A DNA stretch of 64,000 nucleotides from Antedon mediterranea (taxonomy: Eukaryota; Echinodermata; Crinoidea; Comatulida; Antedonidae). The stretch covers positions 6,324,001-6,388,000 of the forward strand of contig NC_092672.1 in NCBI RefSeq assembly GCF_964355755.1. The letters run 5' to 3'. This document shows, one piece after another, positions 63,588 to 64,000 of the stretch (positions are counted from its first letter, which is position 1; every line of letters begins with the position of its first letter). The notes under the pieces are model-generated. The model was not told the origin of the DNA. It searched no databases and was given only the letters and a program-made list of their open reading frames with translations. Made by a program: the position numbers and the translations under genes.

Positions 63588-64000
63588 ATGTTGCAAGATC
63601 GACTCAAAATATTAACGTTACTTTCAATATGTGGTTGGCTGTTTCTAAGCGTCACACTTGGTAACCTAAACAAATGGATTTTTGCGAACCATAATTTCAA
63701 CTACCCATTATTTTTAACAACGCTACATGTTTTAACAACATACATAGTCATCCATGTTGCTCTTCATAAGACCTCGCTAGGTGTGGCTTACGATGATCAA
63801 TGGAAAAATTTACCCACCGTCCAAGGAAATAAAATTCAAGTATTAAGTGTAATGTTTGCTGCAAGCATTGCCTTAGGAAATGTTGCCATTCAATATCTGT
63901 ATATTTCATTTGCGAAGATGATATTTGCTTTGACGCCACTTACAACTGTTTTGGTTTCGCGATTGCTACTGTGTAAAACTCACAATAACTACACGTATAT
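63588..64000 (+). CDS. SLC35/TPT-family transporter, probably SLC35E4-like (5' part, runs off right edge)
   Basis: An open frame from ATG 63588 to the edge encodes 137 residues with alternating hydrophobic segments. The first membrane segment holds SVTLGNLNKWIFANHNF, which matches the N-K-W-I-F signature of triose-phosphate/nucleotide-sugar transporters. A second signature, ASIALGNVAIQYLYISFAK, and a third, ALTPLTTVLVSRLLL, follow in family order. By eye it is closest to SLC35E4, an orphan Golgi/ER-type carrier, but other SLC35E members are possible and no substrate can be named. An in-frame TAA at 63586 minus 40 (63546-63548) limits the start. A good splice acceptor (TTTTTCAG ending at 63543) suggests a 5' UTR exon begins just before the coding start. 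It is divergent from CUSTOS, with about 3 kb between start codons. Confidence 0.75.
   Translation, partial: MLQDRLKILTLLSICGWLFLSVTLGNLNKWIFANHNFNYPLFLTTLHVLTTYIVIHVALHKTSLGVAYDDQWKNLPTVQGNKIQVLSVMFAASIALGNVAIQYLYISFAKMIFALTPLTTVLVSRLLLCKTHNNYTY

Overview
This is a 64 kb window of an AT-rich, intron-rich animal genome. Four well-supported protein genes and the start of a fifth lie among many small transposons, SINEs, LINE tails and tandem repeats. HNF1 and CUSTOS relatives, gene order like human 12q24, and very frequent AGGCCTA-type palindromes suggest an invertebrate deuterostome, most likely an echinoderm. That assignment is inference, and the class cannot be resolved.

Layout: (1) 383-9308, minus: first 17 coding exons of GCN1, running off the left edge. 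(2) 9309-19170: intergenic, with a 1.4 kb TTAA-flanked element, an array of ~76 bp units and several MITEs. (3) 19171-38490, minus: complete SPPL3, 11 coding exons, 383 aa. (4) 38491-39774: short head-to-head spacer. (5) 39775-51534, plus: complete HNF1 homeobox gene, 9 coding exons, 681 aa. (6) 54181-60602, minus: complete CUSTOS (C12orf43) homologue, 5 coding exons, ~239 aa, tail-to-tail with HNF1. (7) 63588-64000, plus: first 137 codons of an SLC35/TPT-family transporter, nearest by eye to SLC35E4, running off the right edge.

Exon boundaries were read by hand. All reading phases close, and the junctions have canonical splice sites except one GC-AG intron in GCN1. The CUSTOS exon 1/2 junction has two equally good solutions.

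The genes are not an operon and their products work in different places: GCN1 on ribosomes, SPPL3 in Golgi membranes, HNF1 and CUSTOS in the nucleus. The main biological signal is the conserved order and orientation GCN1(-) SPPL3(-) HNF1(+) CUSTOS(-), matching human 12q24 as I remember it. The second signal is a dense, layered repeat landscape: a recurring 130-165 bp MITE with other elements nested inside it, three TTAA-flanked element families, long-TIR elements around CUSTOS exon 1, and related tandem arrays at 14.3-15.7 kb and 55-56.2 kb. I saw no new protein system.
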